In this document: positions 18,990 through 28,362 of the stretch, in pieces
Layout of the letters: each line of letters begins with the position of its first letter
How positions within the stretch are numbered: position 1 is the first letter of the stretch
DNA from: a virus
Direction: 5' to 3' (one strand)
Length of the DNA: 40,638 nucleotides
Virus record (IMG/VR): IMGVR_UViG_3300046007_008772
Span: 1 to 40,638 of that record
Translations under genes and position numbers: made by a program
The notes under the pieces: generated by a model
Databases searched by the model: none
What the model saw: the letters and a program-made list of their open reading frames with translations, nothing else
What the model was told of the DNA's origin: nothing

Positions 18990-21900
18990 CTATTGTTGTT
19001 CCTGCTCGGCGACCACGGCGGCCATCCCGCCAACAAACAACGCCTGCCCAGCCTTCTTGATCCCCTCGCGCATCTGCGGGGTGATGTTGACGCGCCAGAT
19101 GGGGGTTTCGACAGTTTTGGGAATGGTCTTCGGAACGCGCATGCCAACGCGGCGAAGGGCAGCGACATCATCTTCGGTGGCATCAACGCGCTGCGAAATC
19201 TCGCCCTTCTCCACCTGCGCACCCCACTGCTTCACATACTTGCTGATCTCCTTGGGCAAGATCTGGTCGTAGAAGCCCTTCATGCCTTCGCCGCCAACGC
19301 GCAAATCAACTCCTGTAAAGTCTGCCTCGTATGGGTCGGCCGTTGTTGCTGCGCGTTGCTTTTGCGTCAGCTTGGCGTCTTTCTCAACCTGGGTCGTTAT
19401 CTGCTTGATTGCCTTATCGGCAAGCTCTTTGCCTATTGTATCGGCAAGCTCTTGGTCGGTTTTTGCAACGCGCCGCAGGCTATCATTCCCAGATGCTTCA
19501 ACGTGCCATCCCGCCTGATCAGCTGGGCTTTCAATTTTATGAACGCGAATCCGGTCAAAGTGCTGGCTCAAATCATACCGCGCCGCCTGCGTCTCCCCAG
19601 TCGTCCACCCAATCCACTCCTTGCCGCTTCCAACGGCATCAGCGAGGGCGCGCTTGAACATCTGGACGGGCCAGTCTTTGCGGAAGGGGGCGTCGGGGAT
19701 TGGTGACTGCGTTGTGCCCCTCGCCTCAGTGTTCAGTCTATTTATCGCCTCATTTTTTGCCGATTCACCGCTGTATTGTCTGGATGTAAATTGATCCCCG
19801 TTTGGGTCATTTACCCAATACATTCCATTTTCAATCGTAAACGTATAACCAGCGGGAAGTTCTTTATATTTTTCTTCACCAACATATCCTGCAACCCGCC
19901 CAGCCTGATGCCGGTCACTCTGGATCTCCTCCAGAAACAGCCCCGGTTTACCCGCGGCATCAGTGCGCTCGTTGAGGCGCATGTGGGCAACGTAGTTGGG
20001 AACCCCTTGGAAGTGAGACGAGGCGTAGTCATCTGGCATTTCAGCCATTCTCACTTCAAGTTGTCGCATCTGCTGTTCAAGCTGTGAGCGCAAATTGGGA
20101 TCGTCTGCCGTGTTAAACTGATTAATGACTTCTTTGAGTTCTTTTCGTAGCGCAGCTTTAGCCGGCATTGCTAACACGACTTCACGATAGTTGGCTCCTC
20201 CCGGCAATTGGTATTGACCAAACTTTGCGCGGTCATCGCGATACATGGCTGGGTCAAAATCTGGATCATTCGCTGCTTGCGTAATGTTTGAATCTTCCGG
20301 CAGCACAACCTCCTCCAACCTCACCGCCCCATCCTCCTGCAGATACCGCAGCAGCGCCTCCTTGGGCACCTTCCCGCCGTTCTCCTTGGCGATGCGCTCC
20401 ACGGCTTGCTCAATGCCGGTCCACTTCAGCTCCTCGGCCTTGATGCCGTTCTGCGGGTTCTTGAGGATGGCGCGCACTTGGTCTGCTGTGGCGGCCTTGC
20501 CTTGGATCTTGGCGTCCAGCACTTGGGCGCTCTTCATGTAGAAAGGCGGGGCGCCTGCGGGAGCAGCATCCGGCATCGCCTGCCCACGCCTCTGCAACGC
20601 CCGCTGCAGCTGCGGATCTTCCTCCCGCACGCCGCGGCGCTGCAGCTCTGCGCTGATCGCCTCGTTGCGCCGGAGCAGCTCGCGGGTCTGCGCCGCACCG
20701 CCACGCACCGGACGGCCCTCACGCATGCCCAGGGTGGACAGCCCGAGGTAGCCTTGGTTCTCCTCGTATTGGCGTTGGAGTTGGTCGGTGGGAACGGACT
20801 TGAGGGAGTCCGGCATGGCTTGGGCGCGCGGGGCGGCTGATGGCGCATCTTGCGGAGGCCGTGCCGCAGACACAAAGATGTCGTCAGGATTCTCGGCCAC
20901 CAGCAGCCGCTTGCCGTCGATCATCATCTCCTTGGGATTGCGCAGGTAAGCCTCTACGACTACCGGATTGGCTGGCTCGTTGATCGCCTTGGCAGCGTCA
21001 CGCAGGCGGGCGCCAAGGTCTTTGGGGATGCGCTTGGAGAGGTCGTTGAAATAGCTGGCCAGCTCATCCATGTCGTCCACATAGCGCACGTTAAACTCTG
21101 GAACCTCGCTGACATCGGCAAACTCCCGCAGCTTGAGGCCAGCCTCCATGCGGGCGCCAAGGTCACGCATCACGTCATTGGCAGCGTCCACGGCAGCCTG
21201 CGCCGAGTCAACGCCCGCGCCAGCATAGCTGTCAGCGGAGGCGACATCCTCAGTAAATGAAACCCCGCCGCGCGACAGGCCAGAGCTTCGGGCGCGATAC
21301 TTGGGATCAAACTTGCGCCCCTTAAAGTCTGGCGAGCCGTGATACACTGGGCCGACCAAGCCTTGGCGGCGGGCCTCGTCTGGAGTGATTGTGACATCCG
21401 GCATCGCCTGCCCACGCTGGGCGGCTGATTTCTTCGGCTTGCGAAGGCTGATGTCCCGCAGACGGTTGAGCAGTGCCTCGTAGCCTTCGCGCGTGTAGCT
21501 TGCGCCCTCGCCAGCCGTGGCCGGCTTGTTTTCGCTATCAAAGACTAGGCCGCGCATCGGCTCATCCGAGTGCAGCCAGTCGAAGAACTCCTTCACCGGA
21601 ATGCGCTGGCGATACATGGAGTTGCGCGTGTCAACGAAGCCAACAAGGGCGTTCCTGTCCTCGTTGATGTCCATGTCGTTGTAAGCGTTGGCCAAGACTG
21701 CGCCAAGTTCATCGCCAGCCTCCTTAATGAACTGCTCCATTGGGACGTAACGGCGAGGCGTCTTAGGCATCCCATCACCCCTACCAGAAGCCGCCACATC
21801 CGGCATCCCCTGAGCCGGGCGCGGGATCTGCTGGGGCATGCGCACCGGCAGGTCGGTGTCTAGGTCTGGTCGCGGAGCCGGGGCATCGGGCATGAAGTTG

Positions 21901-24900
21901 CCGTTGGCCTTTTGGTAATCAAAGCTGAAGCCTTGGCGGCCGGTGCCAGCGATATCATCAAAGGCATCAAGGCGCAGCGTCTTGAGTGCGGAACCCTTGC
22001 CGCCCAGTCCGGTCAGCGGGTTGGCCGCGCGGTTGGCCTTGGTGCCAATGCCGAGCAAGGCGTTGACGGCGTTGCGACGATCCGGTCCGATGCCGTCTGA
22101 TCCGGCGCGTCCGTTGGCGTGGTTGTCCAACACGCGGCGGAGGTCGGCCTCGAGCTGCTTGAAGTCCCAATTGATCTCGGCCAGCGAGGGGTCGCGCTGG
22201 GCGATGGCCTTCATGGCGCGGTTGCGGAACTGCGTGAGATCGACAACGAAGGCGTTGATGTTGCCGTCCTTGGTCGCTTGCCACTCAACGAACATCACCT
22301 CGCGGTTGATGGCCCGCGCGTCACGCACGTTGCCTTGCTTGAATAAGTCCCTGGATTTGCCCCATGCAAAGTAGCGCACCTGCATGGTCTCTCCGGCGTT
22401 GCCAATTGACTCCATGCGGCGGGCGAGTTGCTTGAGAGGCGTAGGGAATCGCGTGAGGTCAAAGCGCGGCGGCAAGGTCTTGCCGGCCACAATGCGCTGA
22501 CCGTCGCGGAAGCGGACGCCAAAGGTCGGGTCGTTCGGCTCCTTGGTGCCGCGGTCGATCATCTCGCGCACCTGCTGCTGGCGGGCGCGAATGAACTTGG
22601 CGCGGTCGGAATCATTCTTTTTATCCCTCAACTTGACGTTGCCGCTCTCGTCGATGAAGGCCAGCTCGTTCTCAAGGCGGCCGTTGCCGTAGTCGCGGAA
22701 CGTGACGTTTGGGTTGTTCTTCAGATCATTCGGGTTGCCGCTGCGCGACAGCGGGGCGCCGACCGGAGCCTCATGCGCTGGGTCGTTGAGCCACTGCTGG
22801 TAGGCGCTGACATACTGCCGGATGTTGCGGCGCATGACTGGGTCGGCGGCGAGGATTGGGTTATCCTTGAAAAGTCTGTCGGGAGGCGCCTGCAGCTTGC
22901 CGGTCTGCGGGTCGATGGGCGCGCCTGCCGCTGCGAGCGCCCTAGCATTGGCACCGAGCACGTTTTCAGCAAAGCCAACCGGATTGAATCCCGCAGGGAT
23001 GCCGCGGCGGATCTGGGCGTAGTCGATACCGGCCGCACGGTGCTCTTCGGCGAACACTTCATCACGCAGCCAGTCAAGGCGGTCGGCGTCACCGCGGGCC
23101 AAACCATTTTCTGTCAGCTCATTGAGGATGCTGTCTACCTCAGCCTCGCTCACGTCCATTTTCTGTCCGGGGAACTCCCGCGCATTGCGCCCAGCGACCA
23201 CATTGCGGGCATACTCGCGTGCCATGGCGTCCAGCTTCTCGGGACCGTAGCGCTGGTTGATGCTGGCGCGGGCCGAGTTTTTCATCTCTGGCGACATGGC
23301 GGCGCTGGCCAGCAGGGCGTGACCGTATTCATGCGGCGCCACGTCGGTGCGGCGGGCGTCGGCGTTAAGGAAGAGGCGGGCGCGCTGACCTTCCGGTGCA
23401 TGCAGGAAGTATCCCGCCGTGCCATTGCCACCTAGCGCGCTGACGTTGGCGTTGTAGTCAAGGCCGTTGAGCGGGATGAAATCGACCGAGTCGCGGTAGA
23501 ATCCCTGCATGGCCGCCATGCCAGCGAGGTCTTCAAATTTTGTATTGCGCATCAGCGCGTCGATGTCGCCGCCCGCCAGCTCCACGTCGGTCAGCATGCG
23601 GCCGGGTTCCTTCATGCTGTAGTAGACCTCGGCCGCCCGATCCGGCGCAGCACGTCCTAGCTCGCCCGCATTGTTCTGCTGAATGTCCACCAGCATGCGC
23701 CCGATGTCGCTCACCGCCGCATCGCGCCGGCGCCCGCGGGCACCGGCCACACGACCAACCAATCCGCCGCCCGCACCAAACAGCACGCCGGCACCGTAGA
23801 TGCCCTCTGCGGTCTGCTCGTCGCCCATCTCGCGGTAGGCTTCGGCAAAGGGGATGTTGACCAGCGGTCCAACCACTGCGCCACGCCCCACGGCACCGGC
23901 GGTGCGCGAAGCCTGCACGATCAGCGGGTTGGCTAGGCGCGCTGCCACTTGGCGCACGCGCGGGGAAAATGCCTCGTTTTTGGCGATCCGCGCCGGTGTC
24001 GATTCCAGCGGGACGAACTTGCTTGGGTTGACCAACGCCTCGCGGATCTCCCGCGGCACCGCCGCATTGTTGGCCACGGCCGCCCGCGCCACATCGTCCA
24101 TACCGTTGGTCGCATCAGCCGACTCGCGCATGATCATCTTGGCCGTGCCGGTCGCGCCCTCGACGCGGCGAAGCACACCGGAACCCATCTTGTACATCGG
24201 GTAGAGGCTCATCAGCGCCAGCGCTGTGTTGCGCGCCTCCTCCGGCGCTCCAGACATGACGGTCGCCACGGCACCGGCGCCACCGCCATAGGCTGCGGTT
24301 TTGGCGATCTTTGATTGCGTCTTTCGGTCCAGTGCGCCAAAGGTCATCTTCTGCACGGCGCGCGTGAACACGTCCGCACCCTTGTCGATAATGTTGGCGC
24401 TGCCGCCCGCCGCCGCCTCAGCCGCACCCAGCGTTTTGGCGCTGAAAAGTTTTCCGAGACGCGCTGCGCCGGTCACTCTGGTCGCGGCAAAGCCCGGCGC
24501 CAAGTTCTCCGGTGCCAGTAGGATTTCTGCAGGCAGTGTGAAGCTCTGGTTAGGTTTCACGCCCAGCAGCTTCTCATCCATGATGTCAAGGTAGGTGCTG
24601 CGGATTGCGTTTTCCTTGGCGTAAAGCTGGTAGCGGTGCTCGTCTAGGTCCGCATCAGTCACTGGCACCAGGGTCTTTCCTTCGCCAGCCATCTGGGTAA
24701 GCGGAGCCACGCCGCCGAGCGGGGAGTAGACAAACTCGCCGGTCTCCTGCACGCGATAACGCGGCTTGCCCATCGCCAAATTGTTAAGTGCCAAGACAGT
24801 CTCGGTCGTGTTCAGTGCCGTGCCCTGGACGCCCGCCTTGGCCGAAGCCGGAGCCTGCAGCGCCGCCTCCAGCATCGGCACGCGCTTGTAGTCACGGTCA

Positions 24901-25361
24901 AGGGCGCCGGTCTTGATGAGCGCGTTCTCAACGACCGCAGCTAGGTTGCCGCTCTTGTCTAGCGCCATGTTCCAGTCGGCCACGCTCTGCAGAATGCCGC
25001 CGCCGATGGCCTTGGCCATCTGCCACTTGCCGGGGCGCTTGCCCTCTTCGGTCAGCTTGACCTCCAGCTCGTCCGCCTCCTTGAGCTGCTCCGGCGACAG
25101 AATGACGCGAGCATCATACTTGGCGTCCACCGCCCGCTGGTCCAACTCCTCGGGCGTCAGCTCCGGCGCGCCATACAGCGCATCGCGCACATCCAACTCC
25201 TCCGGCGTGTATTCCGCTTTGGTCTCCTGCGGCCCGTCGTAATAACTCATGGCTGCGCCCACGCCGCCCGAGATCACGTCGTAGACCGGACGCGGCGCTT
25301 GCTGCGCCTCCAGCGCATCCAGCTCCTCCGGCGTGTATTCTTCTTTAGCGGCCGGCGGCAT
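18990..25361 (-). CDS. Giant polyvalent virion protein (metallopeptidase, ART-like and other modules)
   Basis: 2123 residues. The N-terminus has four YTPEELD-type repeats (about 9-15, 51-57, 68-74, 88-93). Residues about 280-560 are Ala/Gly-rich with hydrophobic stretches, possibly membrane-inserting. A zinc peptidase motif HEYGHALL (His677, Glu678, His681) sits in about 560-780. An ADP-ribosyltransferase-like module begins at VYHGSPDF (1339) and continues FTEDVASADSYA. The end (about 1640-2090) has EEIQSDRHQAG, WIGWTTGETQAARYDLS and YDQILPKEISKYVKQWGA, typical of large polyvalent protein domains. AMPD linkers join modules. It is last in the virion operon and probably is packaged and injected to act early in the host. 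Its start overlaps the previous gene by 17 bases. Confidence 0.85.
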   Translation of the reverse strand: MPPAAKEEYTPEELDALEAQQAPRPVYDVISGGVGAAMSYYDGPQETKAEYTPEELDVRDALYGAPELTPEELDQRAVDAKYDARVILSPEQLKEADELEVKLTEEGKRPGKWQMAKAIGGGILQSVADWNMALDKSGNLAAVVENALIKTGALDRDYKRVPMLEAALQAPASAKAGVQGTALNTTETVLALNNLAMGKPRYRVQETGEFVYSPLGGVAPLTQMAGEGKTLVPVTDADLDEHRYQLYAKENAIRSTYLDIMDEKLLGVKPNQSFTLPAEILLAPENLAPGFAATRVTGAARLGKLFSAKTLGAAEAAAGGSANIIDKGADVFTRAVQKMTFGALDRKTQSKIAKTAAYGGGAGAVATVMSGAPEEARNTALALMSLYPMYKMGSGVLRRVEGATGTAKMIMRESADATNGMDDVARAAVANNAAVPREIREALVNPSKFVPLESTPARIAKNEAFSPRVRQVAARLANPLIVQASRTAGAVGRGAVVGPLVNIPFAEAYREMGDEQTAEGIYGAGVLFGAGGGLVGRVAGARGRRRDAAVSDIGRMLVDIQQNNAGELGRAAPDRAAEVYYSMKEPGRMLTDVELAGGDIDALMRNTKFEDLAGMAAMQGFYRDSVDFIPLNGLDYNANVSALGGNGTAGYFLHAPEGQRARLFLNADARRTDVAPHEYGHALLASAAMSPEMKNSARASINQRYGPEKLDAMAREYARNVVAGRNAREFPGQKMDVSEAEVDSILNELTENGLARGDADRLDWLRDEVFAEEHRAAGIDYAQIRRGIPAGFNPVGFAENVLGANARALAAAGAPIDPQTGKLQAPPDRLFKDNPILAADPVMRRNIRQYVSAYQQWLNDPAHEAPVGAPLSRSGNPNDLKNNPNVTFRDYGNGRLENELAFIDESGNVKLRDKKNDSDRAKFIRARQQQVREMIDRGTKEPNDPTFGVRFRDGQRIVAGKTLPPRFDLTRFPTPLKQLARRMESIGNAGETMQVRYFAWGKSRDLFKQGNVRDARAINREVMFVEWQATKDGNINAFVVDLTQFRNRAMKAIAQRDPSLAEINWDFKQLEADLRRVLDNHANGRAGSDGIGPDRRNAVNALLGIGTKANRAANPLTGLGGKGSALKTLRLDAFDDIAGTGRQGFSFDYQKANGNFMPDAPAPRPDLDTDLPVRMPQQIPRPAQGMPDVAASGRGDGMPKTPRRYVPMEQFIKEAGDELGAVLANAYNDMDINEDRNALVGFVDTRNSMYRQRIPVKEFFDWLHSDEPMRGLVFDSENKPATAGEGASYTREGYEALLNRLRDISLRKPKKSAAQRGQAMPDVTITPDEARRQGLVGPVYHGSPDFKGRKFDPKYRARSSGLSRGGVSFTEDVASADSYAGAGVDSAQAAVDAANDVMRDLGARMEAGLKLREFADVSEVPEFNVRYVDDMDELASYFNDLSKRIPKDLGARLRDAAKAINEPANPVVVEAYLRNPKEMMIDGKRLLVAENPDDIFVSAARPPQDAPSAAPRAQAMPDSLKSVPTDQLQRQYEENQGYLGLSTLGMREGRPVRGGAAQTRELLRRNEAISAELQRRGVREEDPQLQRALQRRGQAMPDAAPAGAPPFYMKSAQVLDAKIQGKAATADQVRAILKNPQNGIKAEELKWTGIEQAVERIAKENGGKVPKEALLRYLQEDGAVRLEEVVLPEDSNITQAANDPDFDPAMYRDDRAKFGQYQLPGGANYREVVLAMPAKAALRKELKEVINQFNTADDPNLRSQLEQQMRQLEVRMAEMPDDYASSHFQGVPNYVAHMRLNERTDAAGKPGLFLEEIQSDRHQAGRVAGYVGEEKYKELPAGYTFTIENGMYWVNDPNGDQFTSRQYSGESAKNEAINRLNTEARGTTQSPIPDAPFRKDWPVQMFKRALADAVGSGKEWIGWTTGETQAARYDLSQHFDRIRVHKIESPADQAGWHVEASGNDSLRRVAKTDQELADTIGKELADKAIKQITTQVEKDAKLTQKQRAATTADPYEADFTGVDLRVGGEGMKGFYDQILPKEISKYVKQWGAQVEKGEISQRVDATEDDVAALRRVGMRVPKTIPKTVETPIWRVNITPQMREGIKKAGQALFVGGMAAVVAEQEQQ

Positions 25362-26409
25362 TCGACTGCTGTGGCTGCTGCGGGGCGAGGCGGTAGACCC
25401 ACTTGCCCTGCTGGTTTTGAATAAGCGTCATTGGTTGGCCGGTCACTGGATCAATGCGGGTTGGTTTGAGGTTTGGAGGAGGCTGGGAAGGTTGCGGTGC
25501 GGCGGCGGCCGGTGCGGCGCCCTGCGCTTGTGGTTGTTGTGGCAGGCCTTGGGAAAGAATCTCGCGCGTGCGCTTGAAGTATTCCCGCCAGACCTGCGGC
25601 GGATCGTCGCGGCGCGGGAACATCTCCTCGAGGAACTTGCGCTCGTCGTTGGATAGCGGCTTAACGTATTTGGCCGCCTCCAGCACCTCAGTCTTGGTCG
25701 TGAAACTCAGCTCAAACCGCTTGGCGTAGCGATCCTGATTGTTCCACTTGTCCCATTCGTTGGCCACAAAGCTGCCCGCCGCTGGGCCGACCAGCTTGTC
25801 CAGGTCACTGTCCTCGGCGGTGTATTTGTCCATGATGCCGAGGACGCTCTGCACGCGGGCCGCCTGCTGCGCCTGCTCGCGCTCTTTGGCGGGGTCCGCT
25901 GCCTTGCTCGCGCTCTGCATCGCCTGCCGGTCCTGCATTTGCCGGAACTCGTCAGCAAGCCGCGCGGCCTCAGCCGCTGGCACCTTCTTCATGTTCTTGA
26001 TGTTGTCGTAGACGTAGCGTGACTGCGGGTCGAGAGCATCGCGCATGGCGATGGCTTCCTGCGTTTGCCCCGCAGCATGCAGTTGCGCGATCCTTTGGAA
26101 CGGCTCAAAGTTAAAATGCACGCCCTTGGCTGGGACGCTAACCGTAGCGCGGCGCACTTCGGCGGGCGTTGGGTCAACCATGGCGTCTTCCGGCGCGCTC
26201 AAGTCGTCCAGCGGCAGCGGGTTGCCCTCGGCGTCCCTCACCGGCGGCAGCACGTCATCGCCCGCTTGGGCCATTGCATTGTTTCTGCTCAAGTCACTTG
26301 GGTCCATATTTGCGGTCTCCTCGTCCATTGTCATCGGAGGTTCCACGACCATGCCGCCTGGAGGACGGTCTAGCGGGAAGCGCCCCTCGGGTTTTCGTTT
26401 GCTCGACAT
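25345..26409 (-). CDS. Internal virion protein, Gln/Pro-rich (inferred)
   Basis: 354 residues. The N-terminal third is disordered (Pro/Asp/Glu-rich); the middle (about 95-290) is helical with FQRIAQLHAAGQTQEAIAMR, AARLADEFRQMQDRQAMQSA and WREYFKRTREILS; the C-terminal 70 residues are Gln/Pro/Ala-rich (PQQPQAQGAAPAAAAPQ). This matches small partners of giant polyvalent proteins in podovirus particles. Start overlaps the upstream stop as TAATG. No enzyme motif seen. Confidence 0.7.
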   Translation of the reverse strand: MSSKRKPEGRFPLDRPPGGMVVEPPMTMDEETANMDPSDLSRNNAMAQAGDDVLPPVRDAEGNPLPLDDLSAPEDAMVDPTPAEVRRATVSVPAKGVHFNFEPFQRIAQLHAAGQTQEAIAMRDALDPQSRYVYDNIKNMKKVPAAEAARLADEFRQMQDRQAMQSASKAADPAKEREQAQQAARVQSVLGIMDKYTAEDSDLDKLVGPAAGSFVANEWDKWNNQDRYAKRFELSFTTKTEVLEAAKYVKPLSNDERKFLEEMFPRRDDPPQVWREYFKRTREILSQGLPQQPQAQGAAPAAAAPQPSQPPPNLKPTRIDPVTGQPMTLIQNQQGKWVYRLAPQQPQQSNAAGR

Positions 26410-26864
26410 TACGGAAGCATCGTGCCGTCAAGGCTCGGTCCTTCTTCGGCCTGCGTGTTTGCGTTGGTGATTTGCTGTCCGACAATCGGCGCGCTGGCGC
26501 GAACCGTAGCGGTGCGCTGGGCCATCAAGGAATTGCTGATCGGCCCTGCCATGTTGAAGAGCGCGTTGTAGCCGGCAATCTTCATCTGGGGATTTTTCTG
26601 TTTGCGGAGGTCGGCAAGAAATCCGCCCACGGCCGGGTTGTCCTTGAACATCGAGCCGCCGAGAATCTCGCCGATGCGGTCGTAGCCCGCGGCTTCGGCC
26701 TCCAGCCCCTTGTTTTGGGCGTACATGCCGCCCAGACTGGCCAGCGCCCCGCCAATATTCTGCCCGAGGTCGCTCATCATCTGCGCGTTAGTTTGAGCCG
26801 CCTGCATTTGACCGGCGGCCATGATTTCGCCCGAGCGGTCTGGTGTTGGATTGTAAGCAAACAT
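26409..26864 (-). CDS. Probable internal virion protein
   Basis: 151 residues, MFAYNPTPDRSGEIMAAGQM, helical and Ala/Gly/Met/Gln-rich (NIGGALASLGGMYAQNKGLE), a composition common in ejection proteins that line the particle core. Followed closely by the 354-residue gene (TAATG overlap). Role inferred from place and composition. Confidence 0.7.
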   Translation of the reverse strand: MFAYNPTPDRSGEIMAAGQMQAAQTNAQMMSDLGQNIGGALASLGGMYAQNKGLEAEAAGYDRIGEILGGSMFKDNPAVGGFLADLRKQKNPQMKIAGYNALFNMAGPISNSLMAQRTATVRASAPIVGQQITNANTQAEEGPSLDGTMLP

Positions 26865-26882
26865 AGTGTTGATCTCCTTTTG

Positions 26883-28004
26883 TTAAGCCGCCTTGGCAGC
26901 CATCAGTTCTTCAGCGAGGGCGGCGCCGATGACAGCCGGCTTGATGGCCAGCCGTTTCTTGCCCTTGTAATCGACTTCAGTTACCGCCTCTGGCAGCACC
27001 TTCTGCACGTCTTGAGCCATGAAGCCCTTGTGCTTTTTGTCCTCGCCCTTGTATTTGTATTCGTAGGCGGTGAGGCCAAGCACGCTGCCAGCCTTGCCGA
27101 GCGGCTTGATGTCTTTCTTCTCGCGCTTGTCAGAGAGGGCAAAGCCCGCGCCGCCGAGCAGACCGCCGCCGATGCTCCCGATCATGCCCATGGTCGCCGC
27201 CTGGTTCATTGCGCCGGCCTGCATCTGCGCGCCGCGCATCGCCGCCCAGTTGTTAAGCTGACTGTTCGCCCGAGTATCCAGCATGTTGGCATTGAAGCTC
27301 GCCACATTACCGGCCATCTGCTGCGCACCGCCGAAGGTCTGCCCGATACCGCTCTGCAAGTTGTTGCCGAGGTTGCCGCCGATCTGCGCACTGCCAAGCG
27401 CGCGACTGTAGGGATCAACCATAAGCTGCCCCTGAGCCGCACTGCCCAGCATGCCGCCAGCCTGACCGGCGCGGCCAAAGACATTCCCCGTCACCATCTG
27501 GTTGGTCGCTGAGGCGAAGTTCCGCCGGCTGGCCTCGCGGGCTTGCGCGGCGGCGTCACGGTTGAGGATCTCAGCGGCGCTGCTGCCCATGCTGGTGCCG
27601 AGACCGCGAGCGGCGAACGCAGCGCGGGCGGACTGCTGGGCGTCACGGGTCTCCTCGGCGGACAGCGACCGGCCGAGGCCAAGCTCAGTTTCGGCCTGCT
27701 GCTGGAGCATGCGCTCAATGTTCGTCGGCCCCACTTGGTCGGCCAGCATGTTGCCGAGGCCGGAGACGCGGTTGATGTCCGCGCGGGCGGCCTGCGTGTA
27801 AGGGTTGTTGAGGTTATCGGCGATGCGCTGGATCGTCCCGAGCTGCAATGCCTCAAGCTGCGGATACGCCTCAATTTGCGCCTGCACTTGAGCGCGGGCT
27901 GACGCCGCCGCCTGCTCGTTGGCCGAGCGCATCAATGCGTTAAAGTCCAAGGGTGCCGCGTGCTGCACCGAGGGTTTCTTAGATTTTTTGCTGCTGCCTC
28001 CCAT
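26883..28004 (-). CDS. Internal virion protein with C-terminal S74-type chaperone-like domain
   Basis: 373 residues. Residues about 20-280 are helical, Ala/Gln/Gly-rich, like podovirus ejection or internal core proteins. Residues 290-373 begin with LSDKREKKDIKPLG and contain YEYKYKGEDKKHKGFMAQDV and LPEAV, the recognisable start of the Peptidase_S74 intramolecular chaperone. In tail spikes this domain cuts itself off after trimer folding. The catalytic Ser/Lys pair typical of S74 (SD-R-K-DI) is present as S291-D292-K293-R294. Its presence on an internal-type protein is unusual. Confidence 0.75.
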   Translation of the reverse strand: MGGSSKKSKKPSVQHAAPLDFNALMRSANEQAAASARAQVQAQIEAYPQLEALQLGTIQRIADNLNNPYTQAARADINRVSGLGNMLADQVGPTNIERMLQQQAETELGLGRSLSAEETRDAQQSARAAFAARGLGTSMGSSAAEILNRDAAAQAREASRRNFASATNQMVTGNVFGRAGQAGGMLGSAAQGQLMVDPYSRALGSAQIGGNLGNNLQSGIGQTFGGAQQMAGNVASFNANMLDTRANSQLNNWAAMRGAQMQAGAMNQAATMGMIGSIGGGLLGGAGFALSDKREKKDIKPLGKAGSVLGLTAYEYKYKGEDKKHKGFMAQDVQKVLPEAVTEVDYKGKKRLAIKPAVIGAALAEELMAAKAA

Positions 28005-28008
28005 AATT

Positions 28009-28362
28009 TTATCCTCCTACTCGCTTACTAAGTTTCGCCCAGTCATGGGCCTTGATTTCAAAACTGTTGTGCCGGCACCAAAGCGCCCACTGCTGCGGCC
28101 GTGACGCCACACGCATAAACTCCCGCACAGGGTTTGCGCACCCAGCACTAGCAGCCAGCTCCACGAACCAAGCATTCGGCTCGCCGTCATCGTGCATCTC
28201 CTCCTGCTCCGCGTCCCAGTAGACCTCCCGAGCCAACAAGAAAACCTTGTCGGTTGAGTAGACCAGCCCGTGCGTGAGATGCCAGCCGAGCGTTTCCTCG
28301 AAGGTCTCGTCCGTGACGTGGTTGTCGTGCCATGCTTTTGCCTTTTGCCATGGGGTCATCAT
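28009..28362 (-). CDS. Virion-associated hypothetical protein
   Basis: 117 residues, MMTPWQKAKAWHDNHVTDET, with many Trp/His (WDAEQEEMHDDGEP, WALWCRHNSFEIKAHDW). Start overlaps the tail-fibre stop (ATGA). The arrangement suggests a small assembly or enzyme-like accessory protein; no family recognised. Confidence 0.75.
   Translation of the reverse strand: MMTPWQKAKAWHDNHVTDETFEETLGWHLTHGLVYSTDKVFLLAREVYWDAEQEEMHDDGEPNAWFVELAASAGCANPVREFMRVASRPQQWALWCRHNSFEIKAHDWAKLSKRVGG

Noticed and set aside
26169-27512. 447-codon plus ORF in the virion region
   Set aside because: Antisense to three coherent virion genes and His/Leu/Ala-rich without motifs.
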